Positions 35,467 through 46,066 are shown, counted from the first letter of the stretch. The stretch is 64,000 nucleotides of DNA from Flavobacteriales bacterium (GCA_023957375.1 JAMLHB010000001.1:1652245-1716244); one strand, 5' to 3'. Notes: a model not told the origin generated them from the letters alone. Made by a program: numbers and translations.

Positions 35467-37320
35467 GTGGCGAATTTCCTCCGGTATATCAGTGCGGTCG
35501 CGGCGATCTTGTTGGGCCTGTTCCTGTTCCAGCGCCAGCTCTTCCTGGCGTTCGGCCACCAAGCCCTGCGGGACATACCGTTCCGGCAGGTGATGGCATG
35601 CCATTGGCACGCCTTGCCGATGGACATCAGCACTGCGGGGTACGTCCTTCTGCTGGCCACTGTACTGGCCATCCCGTTGTTCTTCGGGGAAGTGCGCGGC
35701 TTGCGCCGGGCCATCCACCTCCTTCTGGCAGGCTTCATCCTGCTGAGCGCCGTAGTGAACGTGGTGGACATTGGCCTGTTCGATGCCTGGGGCGTGAAGA
35801 TCGATCGCAAAGCCCTGGGCTATCTCCGTTGGCCGCGCGAAGTGTTGGGCGCCACATCGCCGGGAAGGACGGGACTTCTGCTGATGGTGGCGGCCCTGCA
35901 AAGCCTCTTCTTCGTGTTCCTGCTGAACAAGATCGATCGCCACCGCCCCTACCACTCGGGCAATTTGGCCGGGAGGATCAGCACCGCCATCCTCCTGCCC
36001 GGCTTGTGCGTGATCGCCTTGCGCGGCGGCCCCCAGGACGACCCGATCAATAAAAGCTGGAGCTGGTACTCCACCAAGCCCGTGCTGAACCTGGCCGCCT
36101 TGAACAGCATGTGGAACCTAATGGAGGTCATGGTGGAGCCTGCGGAGTTCAATAGCAACCCGTACGACTTCATGCCGCGCGAAGAGGCTGATCGCCTTGT
36201 CCGGGCCGACCATCCGCGAACGAACGGCCCGGCTCCCAATATCCTCACCACATTGCGGCCCAACGTGCTGCTGATCTTGCTGGAAAGCTGGACCGCGGAC
36301 GTGATCGAACCACTGGGGGGCGACATCGGCGTGGCCCCGCAGTTCACCCGCCTCTGCGCGGACGGCGTGCTATTCACCAATTTCTTCTCCACCGGCTTCC
36401 GCACCGAACAGGGCTTGTGCGCGCTCATCAGCGGTTTTCCCTCCCAACCCACCACCACCATCATCCGCAAGTTCGGCAAGTTCGACCGCCTGCCCAGCGT
36501 GGTGCGCACCTTGGACAGCACCGGCTATTCGTCGCATTATTACTATGCCGGAGATGCCACCTTCGCCAATACCCGTGCCTACCTGGAAAGCATGGGATTC
36601 AACACGATCTACGATGAGAACGCCTTCCCCATCAAGCAGCGCACCCGTTGGGGCGCCTTCGACGAGGAGCTGTTCAACTTCCACCTGCGGGACGCACGTA
36701 CCTCCACCGCCCCCTTCTTCCACCTCATCATGACCTCCACCAGCCATGAACCCTTCGATGCCCCCGTGGACGAGGGCTTCTCCGGTAGCGATGCCCAGCT
36801 GTACCGCAACACCATCCACTATACGGACCGGTGCCTTGGCGCATTCCTGGACTCTGCCAAACTTCAACCCTGGTACGCCAACACCTTGGTCTTCATCGTG
36901 GCGGACCACGGGCACTACCTGCCGCACAACACAGCCCAATACAGCGCAGCCCGCCACCGCATCCCTTTCCTCATCACGGGTGGGGCCCTGCAAGACCGCT
37001 ATCGCGGCACATTGGACAGCACCTACGGAAGCCACGTGGATTTTCCGCCCACGCTCCTGGCCCAACTAGGGCTCCCCCACCCGCAATTCGCATGGGGCCG
37101 CAACCTGTTCAGCACAGCCACCCGCCACGATGCGTTCTGGACGTTCAACAATGGGTTTGGCCTGGCCGACAGCGCCCAGCAGGTGGCCTTTGATGCCAAT
37201 GGGGGGCGGGTGATCGAACTGCGGGACAGCAGCCGCACCGCAGATGCCGAACGCTTGCTGTGTTCGGGCAAAGCCCGCTTGCAAGTCCTCCTGGACCGGT
37301 ATATCGAGTTCGACCAATAG
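35467..37320 (+). CDS. LtaS-like membrane sulfatase/phosphoglycerol transferase
   Basis: A 617-residue protein with five N-terminal membrane helices (from AAILLGLFLFQRQLFLAF to ISTAILLPGLCVIAL, about residues 8-195), then a periplasmic sulfatase-fold domain. This domain has NVLLILLESWTADVI, a candidate nucleophile Thr in GFRTEQGLCALISG, and metal-site segments HYTDRCLG and VFIVADHGHYLP. In Gram-positives this family makes lipoteichoic acid; in Bacteroidota it more likely transfers phosphoglycerol or phosphoethanolamine to envelope glycans or lipids. No ATG lies between the upstream stop and the first helix, so I chose GTG 35467, 13 bases after that stop. An ATG at 35410 inside the M1 gene is an alternative. 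Confidence 0.85.
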   Translation: MANFLRYISAVAAILLGLFLFQRQLFLAFGHQALRDIPFRQVMACHWHALPMDISTAGYVLLLATVLAIPLFFGEVRGLRRAIHLLLAGFILLSAVVNVVDIGLFDAWGVKIDRKALGYLRWPREVLGATSPGRTGLLLMVAALQSLFFVFLLNKIDRHRPYHSGNLAGRISTAILLPGLCVIALRGGPQDDPINKSWSWYSTKPVLNLAALNSMWNLMEVMVEPAEFNSNPYDFMPREEADRLVRADHPRTNGPAPNILTTLRPNVLLILLESWTADVIEPLGGDIGVAPQFTRLCADGVLFTNFFSTGFRTEQGLCALISGFPSQPTTTIIRKFGKFDRLPSVVRTLDSTGYSSHYYYAGDATFANTRAYLESMGFNTIYDENAFPIKQRTRWGAFDEELFNFHLRDARTSTAPFFHLIMTSTSHEPFDAPVDEGFSGSDAQLYRNTIHYTDRCLGAFLDSAKLQPWYANTLVFIVADHGHYLPHNTAQYSAARHRIPFLITGGALQDRYRGTLDSTYGSHVDFPPTLLAQLGLPHPQFAWGRNLFSTATRHDAFWTFNNGFGLADSAQQVAFDANGGRVIELRDSSRTADAERLLCSGKARLQVLLDRYIEFDQ

Positions 37321-37698
37321 GCCGCCAACCGGGTGTGCGGCTATGCGGAGCCTTGCCTGGCGCGCCCGGGCACAAATCAGCAGGGCACCGACAAATTATA
37401 CCCTTTCGCCATTCACAACCACCCAAACTTCCGCAACGGTCTTCCGCAGGAGACTTGCGGCAACCAAGAACGGATCAGGCGGATAGGTATGATGAAAGGG
37501 TATGACTGGCATTTTGCCTTGCGTTTCCTGAAACCCGGATTATGCAGTAGGATTCGTTGCGAGGGCCGAAAGCGCAATGGCAGCAAGGGTTTCATTGAGG
37601 AGGAATAGCCCAAGTTATTCTGACGAAAGGAAAACCAGCGAAGCGCTTGCTGCCGCAGCGATTTCGGGCCGTAGTAGAAACCCTACTGCATATTCCGG
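37321..37698. other. Intergenic stretch without a recognisable gene
   Basis: These 378 bases follow the sulfatase gene. At 37354-37372 TGCCTGGCG and CGCCCGGGCA form an imperfect hairpin that may terminate the sulfatase transcript. The remainder is less GC-rich than the flanks, and I see no supported frame, RNA gene or repeat in it. It may be decayed coding sequence linked to the remnant that follows. Confidence 0.5.
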
Positions 37699-37941
37699 GT
37701 GAAAGTGGGTGCTTACCTTGTCATGGCGTTTTTAATCGTTCTGCCGATGAACGCGATACCGGCAACCCCGGGCCACATGCATATCCGCAGGCCAGGCTTC
37801 AGCACCAGTCCATGGCCAAATTCGGGTGGCCCGCTTGAGCCAAGCAGCGCGCGGCTCACTTCGGGCGTCTATATGATCGAGGTGATAAACCTCGGACGAA
37901 ACCGGACCGTGAAATGGATCGAACAATGCGGACTGCCCTGA
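37699..37941 (+). pseudogene. Internally deleted T9SS type A cargo gene remnant
   Basis: A short frame (GTG 37699 or ATG 37723) with a hydrophobic start (YLVMAFLIVLPMNAIPA) and then two pieces of a type A sorting domain joined together: SPWPNSG, matching the domain opening WPNPG, and SARLTSGVYMIEV followed by RTVKWIEQ, matching its last strands. About 40 residues of the domain and the whole passenger are missing. The final part resembles the tail of the protein encoded at 38921 (LSPGVYFIEV, TVKWMKQ). It overlaps the start of the next gene. I read it as the remains of a third paralogue. Confidence 0.7.
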
Positions 37942-38849
37942 TGCTATCGGCCGCGCTCTGCGCCAGTGCGCCCTTGAAGGCCCAGCAGTGGTGTCCGCCA
38001 GGGGCGGAGTGGCACTACGATGGAGATGTTTGCCCGTTGGAATGCCCTGGACATATACGCATGCAGAATGCAGGGGATACGCTCATCAATGGTCAACCCT
38101 GCTCACGGATCGAACGCATGCGCTTCTATCAGGTCATGGATTCACCGGTCTACACGGACAGCTTGACGGACCTCTATACGTACTCGGATTCCGGTATCGT
38201 TTGGATGTTCGACCCACAGTTGAATGCCTTTGACACGCTCTATGATCTCAATGCTTCCCCGGGTGATTCGTGGCAACTTATCCATCTACCGGAACCTGCC
38301 TCTCTTGGGCAGTCCTTTTTCCTGACCGTTCTGGATACGGGGCACATCCATATCGACGGCAACTCCCTACGTTGGCTTTCCGTGCAATACGACTTCGGCG
38401 ACCTGTGGAGTGACCAAATATTCCTTGATACCTTGATCGAACGCATCGGTTCCATGGATTGGTACATGCTCCCCTATTCGCTCCCCAATGGCGCCACTGA
38501 TGCAGGGGAGGGTGGACCACTCCGTTGCTACCACGACCATGAAATCAGCTATCAAAGGCCCTCCGTCGAAACTTGCGACCTTCCACTTGGGGTCATGGTG
38601 CATGTTGCACGGCCAATGCTCCTCATTTGGCCCAACCCTGGTACGGATTGCTTGACCATCAGGATGCCGGTTGGTGAAAAGCTGCAAGGGGTGCTGGTCC
38701 GTGATGCATTGGGTAGAATATGCCTCCATGAGACACCCCCTGTGGAGAATGAGATCGTGTTGGACACGGAACGTCTTCCCCATGGATGCTATTCCATTGA
38801 GGTCCGCTCAACACATGGCCAATTCGTCCGGCAATGGATCAAAGAATAA
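37926..38849 (+). CDS. T9SS type A sorting domain protein, passenger of unknown function
   Basis: A 307-residue exported protein with signal peptide MRTALMLSAALCASAPLKAQ. The passenger (residues about 21-225) is strand-rich and Cys-containing with no family I recognise. The last 80 residues form the sorting domain: LLIWPNPGTDCLTI, VRDALGRICLHE and LPHGCYSIEVRSTHGQFVRQW. ATG 37926 directly starts the signal peptide and lies inside the end of the remnant. The layout is shared with the neighbouring gene at 38921, so they are paralogues. Confidence 0.85.
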   Translation: MRTALMLSAALCASAPLKAQQWCPPGAEWHYDGDVCPLECPGHIRMQNAGDTLINGQPCSRIERMRFYQVMDSPVYTDSLTDLYTYSDSGIVWMFDPQLNAFDTLYDLNASPGDSWQLIHLPEPASLGQSFFLTVLDTGHIHIDGNSLRWLSVQYDFGDLWSDQIFLDTLIERIGSMDWYMLPYSLPNGATDAGEGGPLRCYHDHEISYQRPSVETCDLPLGVMVHVARPMLLIWPNPGTDCLTIRMPVGEKLQGVLVRDALGRICLHETPPVENEIVLDTERLPHGCYSIEVRSTHGQFVRQWIKE

Positions 38850-38920
38850 ACGAGATTGATGGCTCATGCCGCGCCCTCCCGGTTTGCCCGCGTCCGTCCA
38901 GCAGCCATACATCGATCAAG

Positions 38921-39802
38921 ATGAAAACCTACACCATCCTTCTTCACTCAATCCTTCCGACTCTATTAACACTGTCGGCGATGGAAGCAAAACCCCAATT
39001 CACATCTCTATTTGGTAATGAATCCACGGTTTGGACCATCAAGAAGTCCGACTTGTCGGGAGCGTATACGGATAGCCTGGTATATGGTGGCGACACCATT
39101 ATGGACAATATGCATTATTACAAATTCAACAGCTTTATGGGACCCACATTTCAATCTGAATGTGTCAGGTACTATGCCGAAGACACGGTCCAAGGAAAAG
39201 TGTGGTTCTTCAATGCCGAACACCCTGTTCCATCTTTAATCATGGACTTTTCATTGGAAGTGGGTGATCAGTTTGAAATATTCTCACAGTTTGGCGATAC
39301 ATTTGAGGTGATTGCAACCTATACCGATTTACAAGGCAGGTATACAGTCGAGTTCGACTCACCCATTGAAGGGCTTTCCGTACCGGAAAATTTCAAATTC
39401 ATTGAAGGTTATGGTCCCAACCGAGGGATCGACTATGCCGATGGGAGTTGTTCTTCCCTGGACCCGTATGCGCTCTGCCATTACAAAGATGGCTTGTTGG
39501 CAGGCCATGCGAGCGACCCGGCATGGGCCTTGGCATGCCAGGTTCCGACGCGCGACATTCCCATGGACAACCCGATTTCTGTACGTCTTTGGCCCAACCC
39601 GGGAACAGATGTGCTGCACATCGAAACAGGCACCACGGGCCGTGTGGGCGTGCAGGTGTGCGATGCCACGGGCCGGGCGGTGCTGGCGGCCTGGGGCACG
39701 GGGGTGCTGAAGCTAAGCAGCGCAGCACTCTCACCGGGCGTCTACTTTATTGAAGTGACCACATCCGAAGGACGACAAACGGTGAAATGGATGAAGCAAT
39801 AG
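38921..39802 (+). CDS. T9SS type A sorting domain protein, paralogue of the preceding gene
   Basis: A 293-residue exported protein. It starts MKTYTILLHSILPTLLTLSA. The passenger (about 25-215) is rich in aromatic and acidic residues, with no recognised fold. The sorting domain reads VRLWPNPGTDVLHIETG, VCDATGRAVLAAW and LSPGVYFIEVTTSEGRQTVK. The 5' two thirds is visibly richer in A+T than the tail and the rest of the window, suggesting a passenger of different origin joined to a native tail. ATG 38921 starts the signal peptide; the longer frame overlaps the upstream gene. It converges on eno, 27 bases away. Confidence 0.85.
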   Translation: MKTYTILLHSILPTLLTLSAMEAKPQFTSLFGNESTVWTIKKSDLSGAYTDSLVYGGDTIMDNMHYYKFNSFMGPTFQSECVRYYAEDTVQGKVWFFNAEHPVPSLIMDFSLEVGDQFEIFSQFGDTFEVIATYTDLQGRYTVEFDSPIEGLSVPENFKFIEGYGPNRGIDYADGSCSSLDPYALCHYKDGLLAGHASDPAWALACQVPTRDIPMDNPISVRLWPNPGTDVLHIETGTTGRVGVQVCDATGRAVLAAWGTGVLKLSSAALSPGVYFIEVTTSEGRQTVKWMKQ

Positions 39803-39819
39803 AACCGAAGCCGGTGCCG

Positions 39820-41143
<1,324 letters not shown>

Positions 41144-41205
41144 TCAACGTCGGGGATGGCCGATACCGGAACTGCAAGGAAGACCCAGCGCCCCGGAATG
41201 CGGGT

Positions 41206-42363
41206 TCAAGCATGTTCCAAGCGGCTTTTCCGGCGCGGTTTGTGCGCTTTCATTTCCTCCACGAAGCGGTCGAACAAGTAACGTGAGTCGAACGGCCCGG
41301 GGCCTGCTTCGGGATGATGTTGCACACTGAACACCGGACGCCCCTTCAATTGTATGCCTGCGATGCTTCCGTCGTTCAGGTGGCGGTGGGTCACCACCAG
41401 GGCGGGATGTTGGGCTGCTTGGTCGGGGTCCACCACGAAGCCGTGGTTCTGGGAGGTTACCTCATCCCTGCCCGACACGAGGTTGCGCACCGGGTGGTTG
41501 ATGCCCCTGTGGCCGTGGTGCATCTTCAGCGTGCGTACCCCTTGGCTGAGCGCCAAGAGCTGGTGCCCCAAACAAATGCCGAAAACCGGCAAGCCCGTTT
41601 CAAGCACTTCGCGCACCTTGGAGATGGCATCGGCCATGGCGGCAGGATCCCCCGGGCCATTGCTCAGCAGGATGCCGTCCGGATTCCAAGCCATGATCTC
41701 CTTCACGGCAGTGCCCATCGGGAAGATGCGCACTGTGCAATTCCGCTCGACCAGGCAGCGCACGGTATTGAGCTTGGTGCCGAAATCCAACAATGCCACC
41801 CGCCATGCTCCATTGGCCGGGCCTTCGTCGTGTGCTTGCTTGGTGCTTACCCGGCTGGCCAGTTCCAGGCCTGCCATGACGGGCGCCCGGTCCAGTTGTG
41901 CCCGCAGGTCCTGGTCCGGCAGGCCGGAACTGTCGATCACGGCGTTCTGTGCCCCATGGTCGCGGATGTGGCGCACCAGCTTGCGCGTATCAATGTCGCT
42001 GATGCCGGCAATACCGGCCTGCTGCAGCAGCTCCTCCAATGAACCGGTGCTGCCAGGCCTGCTCCACACCTCGCTGAATTTTTTCACCACCAATCCGGCA
42101 ATGCTGATCCGCGGACCTTCATGCTCGCCCTCCAGTTGATCGCCGGCACCTTCTTTGACGCCATAGTTGCCGATGTGTGGCGAAGCCATCACCATGATCT
42201 GCCCCGTGTAGCTGGGGTCGGTGATGATCTCCTGGTAACCGGTCATGCCGGTGTTGAAACAGATCTCCCCCACGCACGTGCCGCGGGCTCCGATGGCGCG
42301 CCCCTCAAAGCGGGTTCCGTCCTGCAGGAGCAGGACGGCTTTGGGGCGCTGGCTGATCAGCAT
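41206..42363 (-). CDS. carA: Carbamoyl-phosphate synthase small subunit
   Basis: CarA supplies ammonia from glutamine to CarB for carbamoyl phosphate, the precursor of arginine and pyrimidines. The 385 residues hold the N-terminal CPSase domain (LLLQDGTRFEGRAIG, FNTGMTGYQEIITDPSYTGQ) and a class I glutaminase domain with the nucleophile in PVFGICLGHQLLAL and the His-Glu pair near QHHPEAGPGP. carB is not in the window. An exact TAnnTTTG box upstream and a terminator behind rplQ show that it is transcribed separately from the ribosomal genes. Confidence 0.97.
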   Translation of the reverse strand: MLISQRPKAVLLLQDGTRFEGRAIGARGTCVGEICFNTGMTGYQEIITDPSYTGQIMVMASPHIGNYGVKEGAGDQLEGEHEGPRISIAGLVVKKFSEVWSRPGSTGSLEELLQQAGIAGISDIDTRKLVRHIRDHGAQNAVIDSSGLPDQDLRAQLDRAPVMAGLELASRVSTKQAHDEGPANGAWRVALLDFGTKLNTVRCLVERNCTVRIFPMGTAVKEIMAWNPDGILLSNGPGDPAAMADAISKVREVLETGLPVFGICLGHQLLALSQGVRTLKMHHGHRGINHPVRNLVSGRDEVTSQNHGFVVDPDQAAQHPALVVTHRHLNDGSIAGIQLKGRPVFSVQHHPEAGPGPFDSRYLFDRFVEEMKAHKPRRKSRLEHA

Positions 42364-42394
42364 GGTTATCCTTGGGATTACTGGTTGTCCGGGG

Positions 42395-42402
42395 CAAATT
42401 TA
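42395..42402 (-). promoter_or_regulatory. Putative -7 box for carA
   Basis: On the minus strand TAAATTTG matches TAnnTTTG exactly, 31 bases before the carA ATG and just downstream of the hairpin that ends the ribosomal operon. A -33 element is not evident at the usual spacing. Confidence 0.55.
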
Positions 42403-42417
42403 ACCGTGTAAAAGTGG

Positions 42418-42443
42418 AACGGGGCACCATGCGGCGCCCCGTT
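42418..42443 (-). terminator. Terminator hairpin after rplQ
   Basis: AACGGGGC at 42418-42425 pairs perfectly with GCCCCGTT at 42436-42443 around a 10-base loop. On the minus strand it lies 26 bases after the rplQ stop and is followed by CCACTTTTAC. It is the natural end of the ribosomal cluster. Confidence 0.7.
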
Positions 42444-42468
42444 CTTCAAGGTTTTTCAACGGCAGGGA

Positions 42469-42987
42469 TCATTCGTCCTTGTCTTGTGGCGCGGCCTTGG
42501 CGCCGGCGTCGCCGGTTTCCTCCTTGGGTGCGGCATCGGCCGCTTGGCCGGCCTTCGCCGTTGCCGGTTTGCGGCTGCGACGCGTGCGCTTCACCTCGGC
42601 ACCGGCCTTCTCCTTGGCGGAGTACAGCGTGTTGAAGTCCACCATTTCGATCATGGCCAGTTCGGCGGCATCGCCCAAGCGGTTGCCCAACTTGATGATC
42701 CGCGTGTACCCTCCGGGCCGCTCGGCCACTTTCGGCGCCACATCGCGGAAAAGAGCCGCCGTGGCCTCCTTGCTGCGCAGGTAGCTGAATACGATGCGGC
42801 GGCTGTGGGTGCTATCCTCCTTGCTCTTGGTGATCAGCGGCTCCACGAAGATCCGCAAGGCCTTGGCCTTGGCCAGTGTGGTTTCAATGCGCTTGTGCTC
42901 GATCAACGAGCATGCCATGTTGCTGAGCATGCTGTCGCGATGGGCCTTCTTGCGCCCGAGTGCGTTGTTCTTGTTTCCGTGTCTCAT
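42469..42987 (-). CDS. rplQ: 50S ribosomal protein L17
   Basis: L17 binds 23S rRNA near the exit tunnel. The core of about 120 residues is standard ([40 protein letters not shown]). The protein has 172 residues because of a Lys/Ala/Glu-rich, probably disordered tail from about residue 128, common in this phylum. It is the last gene of the alpha operon, 40 bases after rpoA. Confidence 0.97.
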   Translation of the reverse strand: MRHGNKNNALGRKKAHRDSMLSNMACSLIEHKRIETTLAKAKALRIFVEPLITKSKEDSTHSRRIVFSYLRSKEATAALFRDVAPKVAERPGGYTRIIKLGNRLGDAAELAMIEMVDFNTLYSAKEKAGAEVKRTRRSRKPATAKAGQAADAAPKEETGDAGAKAAPQDKDE

Positions 42988-43027
42988 TGTCTGCTGTTAG
43001 CGGCCTGCGCCCTGCTGCGGCCCGGGC

Positions 43028-44056
43028 TTAGTCCCGGTCCAGTTTGTACTTGCCCACGTTCATGCCGAAGGAAAGCCCCTTGGTCTCCATCAGGTCCTCC
43101 AGCTCGGTAAGGCTTTTCTTGCCGAAGTTGCGGAACTTCAGGAGGTCGTTCTTGTTGAAGACCACCAGATTGCCCAAGGTCTCAATGTCCGCGGCCTTCA
43201 GGCAGTTCAAGGCGCGCACGCTCAGGTCAAGGTCCACCAGTTTGGTTTTGAGCAACTGGCGCATGTGCACGTCGGCCTCGTCCATTTCCTCCACCTCGCT
43301 GTCGCCAACGGCGGGTTTGCTGCTCACAATGCCCACATGGTCGTCCAGCTCCAGGGTCATGCGCTCATCGCTGAACAGCATGAAGTGGTGGATGAGGATC
43401 TTGGCCGCTTCCTGCAGGGCCTGCTTGGGGGCGATGCTGCCATCGGTGGTCAGCTCGATGGTCAGTTTCTCGTAGTCGGTCTTCTGTTCCACGCGGGTAT
43501 TGTCCACGCTGTACCGCACGTTCTTGATGGGCGTGTAGATGGAGTCGATGAAGATCGTGTCCATGGGCGCTCCTTCCTCCTTGTTCTCGTCGGCAGGCAC
43601 ATATCCGCGGCCTTTGCCCACGGTGATCTCCACGTGCAGCTTCACGTTGTCCTCCATGCGGCAGATCACCAGCTCGGGATTGAGCACTTGGAAGCCCGAG
43701 GTGTGTTTGCCGATGTCGCCGGCGGTGAAGGAACCCTTGCCGCCCACGGTGAAGTTGATGTGCTCGGTGCTCACCTCCTCCAGCTGGCGGCGGAAGCGCA
43801 CCTGCTTGAGGTTGAGCACGATCTCGGTCACATCCTCGATGACCCCCTTGATGGTGCTGAACTCGTGCTCCACGCCGTCGATGCGCACGCTGGTGATGGC
43901 AAAGCCCTCCAAGCTGCTCAACAGGATGCGCCGGAGCGAATTGCCGATGGTGATACCATAACCGGGTTCCAAGGGGTGGAACTCGAAGATGCCGTGCTTG
44001 TCGTCGGCTTCGATCATGGAGACCTTGTCAGGTCTTTGGAAATCTAGGATGGGCAT
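43028..44056 (-). CDS. rpoA: RNA polymerase alpha subunit
   Basis: RpoA dimerises to nucleate RNA polymerase assembly. In 342 residues it shows the N-terminal dimer domain ([41 protein letters not shown]) and a C-terminal domain from about residue 260 with [20 protein letters not shown], which contacts upstream DNA and activators. The intact alpha-CTD shows nothing unusual. It lies between rpsD and rplQ, as in most alpha operons. Confidence 0.98.
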   Translation of the reverse strand: MPILDFQRPDKVSMIEADDKHGIFEFHPLEPGYGITIGNSLRRILLSSLEGFAITSVRIDGVEHEFSTIKGVIEDVTEIVLNLKQVRFRRQLEEVSTEHINFTVGGKGSFTAGDIGKHTSGFQVLNPELVICRMEDNVKLHVEITVGKGRGYVPADENKEEGAPMDTIFIDSIYTPIKNVRYSVDNTRVEQKTDYEKLTIELTTDGSIAPKQALQEAAKILIHHFMLFSDERMTLELDDHVGIVSSKPAVGDSEVEEMDEADVHMRQLLKTKLVDLDLSVRALNCLKAADIETLGNLVVFNKNDLLKFRNFGKKSLTELEDLMETKGLSFGMNVGKYKLDRD

Positions 44057-44083
44057 GGGTGCTCGGTCTTATTTTTCAGGTTC

Positions 44084-44692
44084 TTACTTGGAGTACAATT
44101 CCACGATCAGCTGCTCGCGGATGTTCTCCGGTATCTGCGCGCGCTCGGGCATGGCGATCATTTTGCCCGTCATGGTGGCAGGGTTGAAATCCAGCCAATC
44201 GAAGCGGTTCGAGCTGGTGGAAAGGCTGCCGGTGATCACCTCTAAGCTGCGGCTGCGCTCGCGCACGGCCACCTCGTCGCCGGGGCGCAGGGTGAAGCTG
44301 GGCACGTTCACCACTTCCTTGTTCACGGTGATGTGGCCGTGGTTCACCAATTGCCTGGCGGCTCGGCGCGTGGGCGCGATGCCCAAGCGGAAGACCGTGT
44401 TGTCCAGGCGGGCTTCGCAAAGGCTGAGGAGGATGGCCCCCGTGATGCCCTTCTTGCTGGCGGCCGTGGTGAACATCTTGCGGAACTGCCGTTCCAGGAT
44501 GCCGTAGGTGTACTTGGCCTTTTGTTTTTCGGTGAGCTGCAGCTTGTATTCGCTCTCCGAGCGGCGCCGGCGGGCGTTGGGGCCGTGCTGGCCGGGTGCA
44601 TGGGGCTTGCGCTCCATCCATTTGTCGGGTCCGAAGATCGGCTCCTTGAACTTGCGGGCGATCCTGGTCTTGGGTCCTGTGTATCGTGCCAT
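44084..44692 (-). CDS. rpsD: 30S ribosomal protein S4
   Basis: S4 starts 30S assembly by binding the 5' domain of 16S rRNA. The 202 residues include [20 protein letters not shown] at the start and an S4 RNA-binding domain ([33 protein letters not shown]). The N-terminal zinc-binding cysteines seen in some lineages are absent, so this is the zinc-free form. A strong hairpin lies 16 bases before the start codon. The leader between that hairpin and the ATG is A-rich. Confidence 0.97.
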   Translation of the reverse strand: MARYTGPKTRIARKFKEPIFGPDKWMERKPHAPGQHGPNARRRRSESEYKLQLTEKQKAKYTYGILERQFRKMFTTAASKKGITGAILLSLCEARLDNTVFRLGIAPTRRAARQLVNHGHITVNKEVVNVPSFTLRPGDEVAVRERSRSLEVITGSLSTSSNRFDWLDFNPATMTGKMIAMPERAQIPENIREQLIVELYSK

Positions 44693-44707
44693 TCTTTTGG
44701 TTTTTCG

Positions 44708-44724
44708 GGTGCGGCTTCCGCACC
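44708..44724 (-). promoter_or_regulatory. Perfect hairpin in the rpsD leader
   Basis: GGTGCGG at 44708-44714 pairs fully with CCGCACC at 44718-44724 with a 3-base loop, in the 74-base gap between rpsK and rpsD. S4 represses alpha-operon translation in other bacteria, so this could be an autoregulatory or attenuation element; that is inference. Confidence 0.45.
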
Positions 44725-44766
44725 AACAACGGGGTGCAAGTGCTGCCCCCTACGGGTGTTCTGTAC

Positions 44767-45174
44767 TTATACGCGGCGTTTTTTGGGGGGGCGGCAGCCG
44801 TTGTGCGGAATGGGGGTCAGGTCGAGGATCTCCGTCACCTCCACACCGCTGTTGTGCAGCGCCCGGATGGCGCTTTCACGCCCGCCGCCCGGCCCGCGCA
44901 CAAAGACCTTTACCTTGCGCAGGCCCAGGTCAAAGGCTTCGCGTGCCGCCTCCTCGGCGCTCACTTGGCCGGCGTATGGGGTGTTCTTCTTGCTTCCGCG
45001 GAAGCCCATCTTCCCGGAGCTGCTCCAGCTGATCACCTCGCCCTTGTTGTTGGTCAGGCTGATGATCAAATTGTTGAAGGTGGCGCGGATGTGTGCCTGC
45101 CCGTAGGCTTCCACCACCACGCTTTTCTTCTTTTTCTTGCCTGCGGCAGCGCCGCCTTTTTCCTGCTTTGCCAT
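44767..45174 (-). CDS. rpsK: 30S ribosomal protein S11
   Basis: S11 lines the 30S platform near the E site. The 135 residues include [40 protein letters not shown] and the C-terminal [11 protein letters not shown] Lys/Gly-rich stretch of about 20 residues precedes the core. ATG 45174 fits the family; the frame is open to 45231, but the extra residues come from a 7-bp tandem repeat in the gap after rpsM. Confidence 0.97.
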   Translation of the reverse strand: MAKQEKGGAAAGKKKKKSVVVEAYGQAHIRATFNNLIISLTNNKGEVISWSSSGKMGFRGSKKNTPYAGQVSAEEAAREAFDLGLRKVKVFVRGPGGGRESAIRALHNSGVEVTEILDLTPIPHNGCRPPKKRRV

Positions 45175-45190
45175 GGTCTGTTCAGTTGTT

Positions 45191-45211
45191 CGTTGTCCGT
45201 TGTCCGTTGCC
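45191..45211. repeat. 7-bp tandem repeat CGTTGTC in the rpsM-rpsK gap
   Basis: Two exact units (45191-45197, 45198-45204) and one with a single change (45205-45211). It accounts for the unusually long 77-base gap in an otherwise tight operon. Nearby CAACTGACAACCTGCAACTG is of similar composition. Confidence 0.7.
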
Positions 45212-45251
45212 AGTGGTCGCCCTGCCGGCAACTGACAACCTGCAACTGAGT

Positions 45252-45629
45252 TTACTTGGTCACTTTCTTTTTGTTGGCCACCGTCTTGCGCTTGCCCTTG
45301 CGGGTACGTGCATTGGTGCGGGTGCGCTGGCCGCGCAGGGGGAGCCCCTGGCGGTGCCGCGTGCCGCGGTAGCAGTTGATGTCCACCAGGCGCTTGATGC
45401 TCAATTGCACCTCGCTGCGCAGGGCGCCCTCCACCTTGATGTTCTCATTGATCACCGTGCGGATCCGCGCCTGCTCGTCGTCGGTCCAATCGTCAACCTT
45501 GGTTTCGGGGTCCACGCCGGCCTGCTCCAGGATGGAGCGCGCCGTGCTGCGGCCGATGCCGTAGATGTACGTGAGCCCGATGGCGCCACGCTTGGTTTTG
45601 GGGAGGTCTATGCCTGCTATACGTGCCAT
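45252..45629 (-). CDS. rpsM: 30S ribosomal protein S13
   Basis: S13 sits in the 30S head and contacts the P-site tRNA and the 50S subunit. The 125 residues include [39 protein letters not shown] and the basic C-terminal [24 protein letters not shown] tail. It is preceded by rpmJ at 13 bases. No departures from the family are seen. Confidence 0.97.
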   Translation of the reverse strand: MARIAGIDLPKTKRGAIGLTYIYGIGRSTARSILEQAGVDPETKVDDWTDDEQARIRTVINENIKVEGALRSEVQLSIKRLVDINCYRGTRHRQGLPLRGQRTRTNARTRKGKRKTVANKKKVTK

Positions 45630-45642
45630 GTTCTTTCTGTTA

Positions 45643-45759
45643 TCAGCCTTGGCGCTGCTTGAACTTGGGGTTCTTCTTGTTGATGATGTACAAGCGTCCC
45701 TTGCGGCGCACCAACTTGCAGTCCGCTGAACGTTTTTTGATCGAAGCCCTGACCTTCAT
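45643..45759 (-). CDS. rpmJ: 50S ribosomal protein L36
   Basis: A 38-residue protein starting [20 protein letters not shown] and ending NPKFKQRQG. The usual L36 zinc ribbon needs three Cys and one His; only one Cys (Cys14) remains, so this is a zinc-independent form. It lies between infA and rpsM, the standard position, with ATG at 45757-45759 and stop at 45643-45645. Confidence 0.93.
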   Translation of the reverse strand: MKVRASIKKRSADCKLVRRKGRLYIINKKNPKFKQRQG

Positions 45760-45783
45760 CTGGATCGTTGTGTCTGTTGTTCC

Positions 45784-46005
45784 TTACGTTTTGTACCGGA
45801 AGGTGATCCGGCCCTTGCTCAAGTCATAGGGGCTCATTTCCACCTTCACTTTGTCGCCCGGCAAGATCCGGATGTAGTGCATCCGCATCTTCCCGGAGAT
45901 GTGCGCCACGATCACGTGGCCGTTTTCCAGCTCCACGCGGAACATGGCATTGCTCAACGCCTCCTTGATGACGCCGTCCTGCTCGATGTTCCCTGCCCTG
46001 CTCAT
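45784..46005 (-). CDS. infA: Translation initiation factor IF-1
   Basis: IF-1 binds the A site of the 30S subunit during initiation. The 73-residue OB-fold protein has [39 protein letters not shown] and the end [14 protein letters not shown]. It is 61 bases after map and 24 before rpmJ. Confidence 0.97.
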   Translation of the reverse strand: MSRAGNIEQDGVIKEALSNAMFRVELENGHVIVAHISGKMRMHYIRILPGDKVKVEMSPYDLSKGRITFRYKT

Positions 46006-46066
46006 TCGTTTCCTTTCCCTTTCTGTTGCGGGCCTGGGGCCCTTTTGTTCAACTCCCTTGTTGCGG

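Noticed and set aside
37499..37608. Short frame in the gap after the sulfatase gene
   Set aside because: No signal peptide, family motif or clear start context; the composition fits non-coding or decayed DNA.
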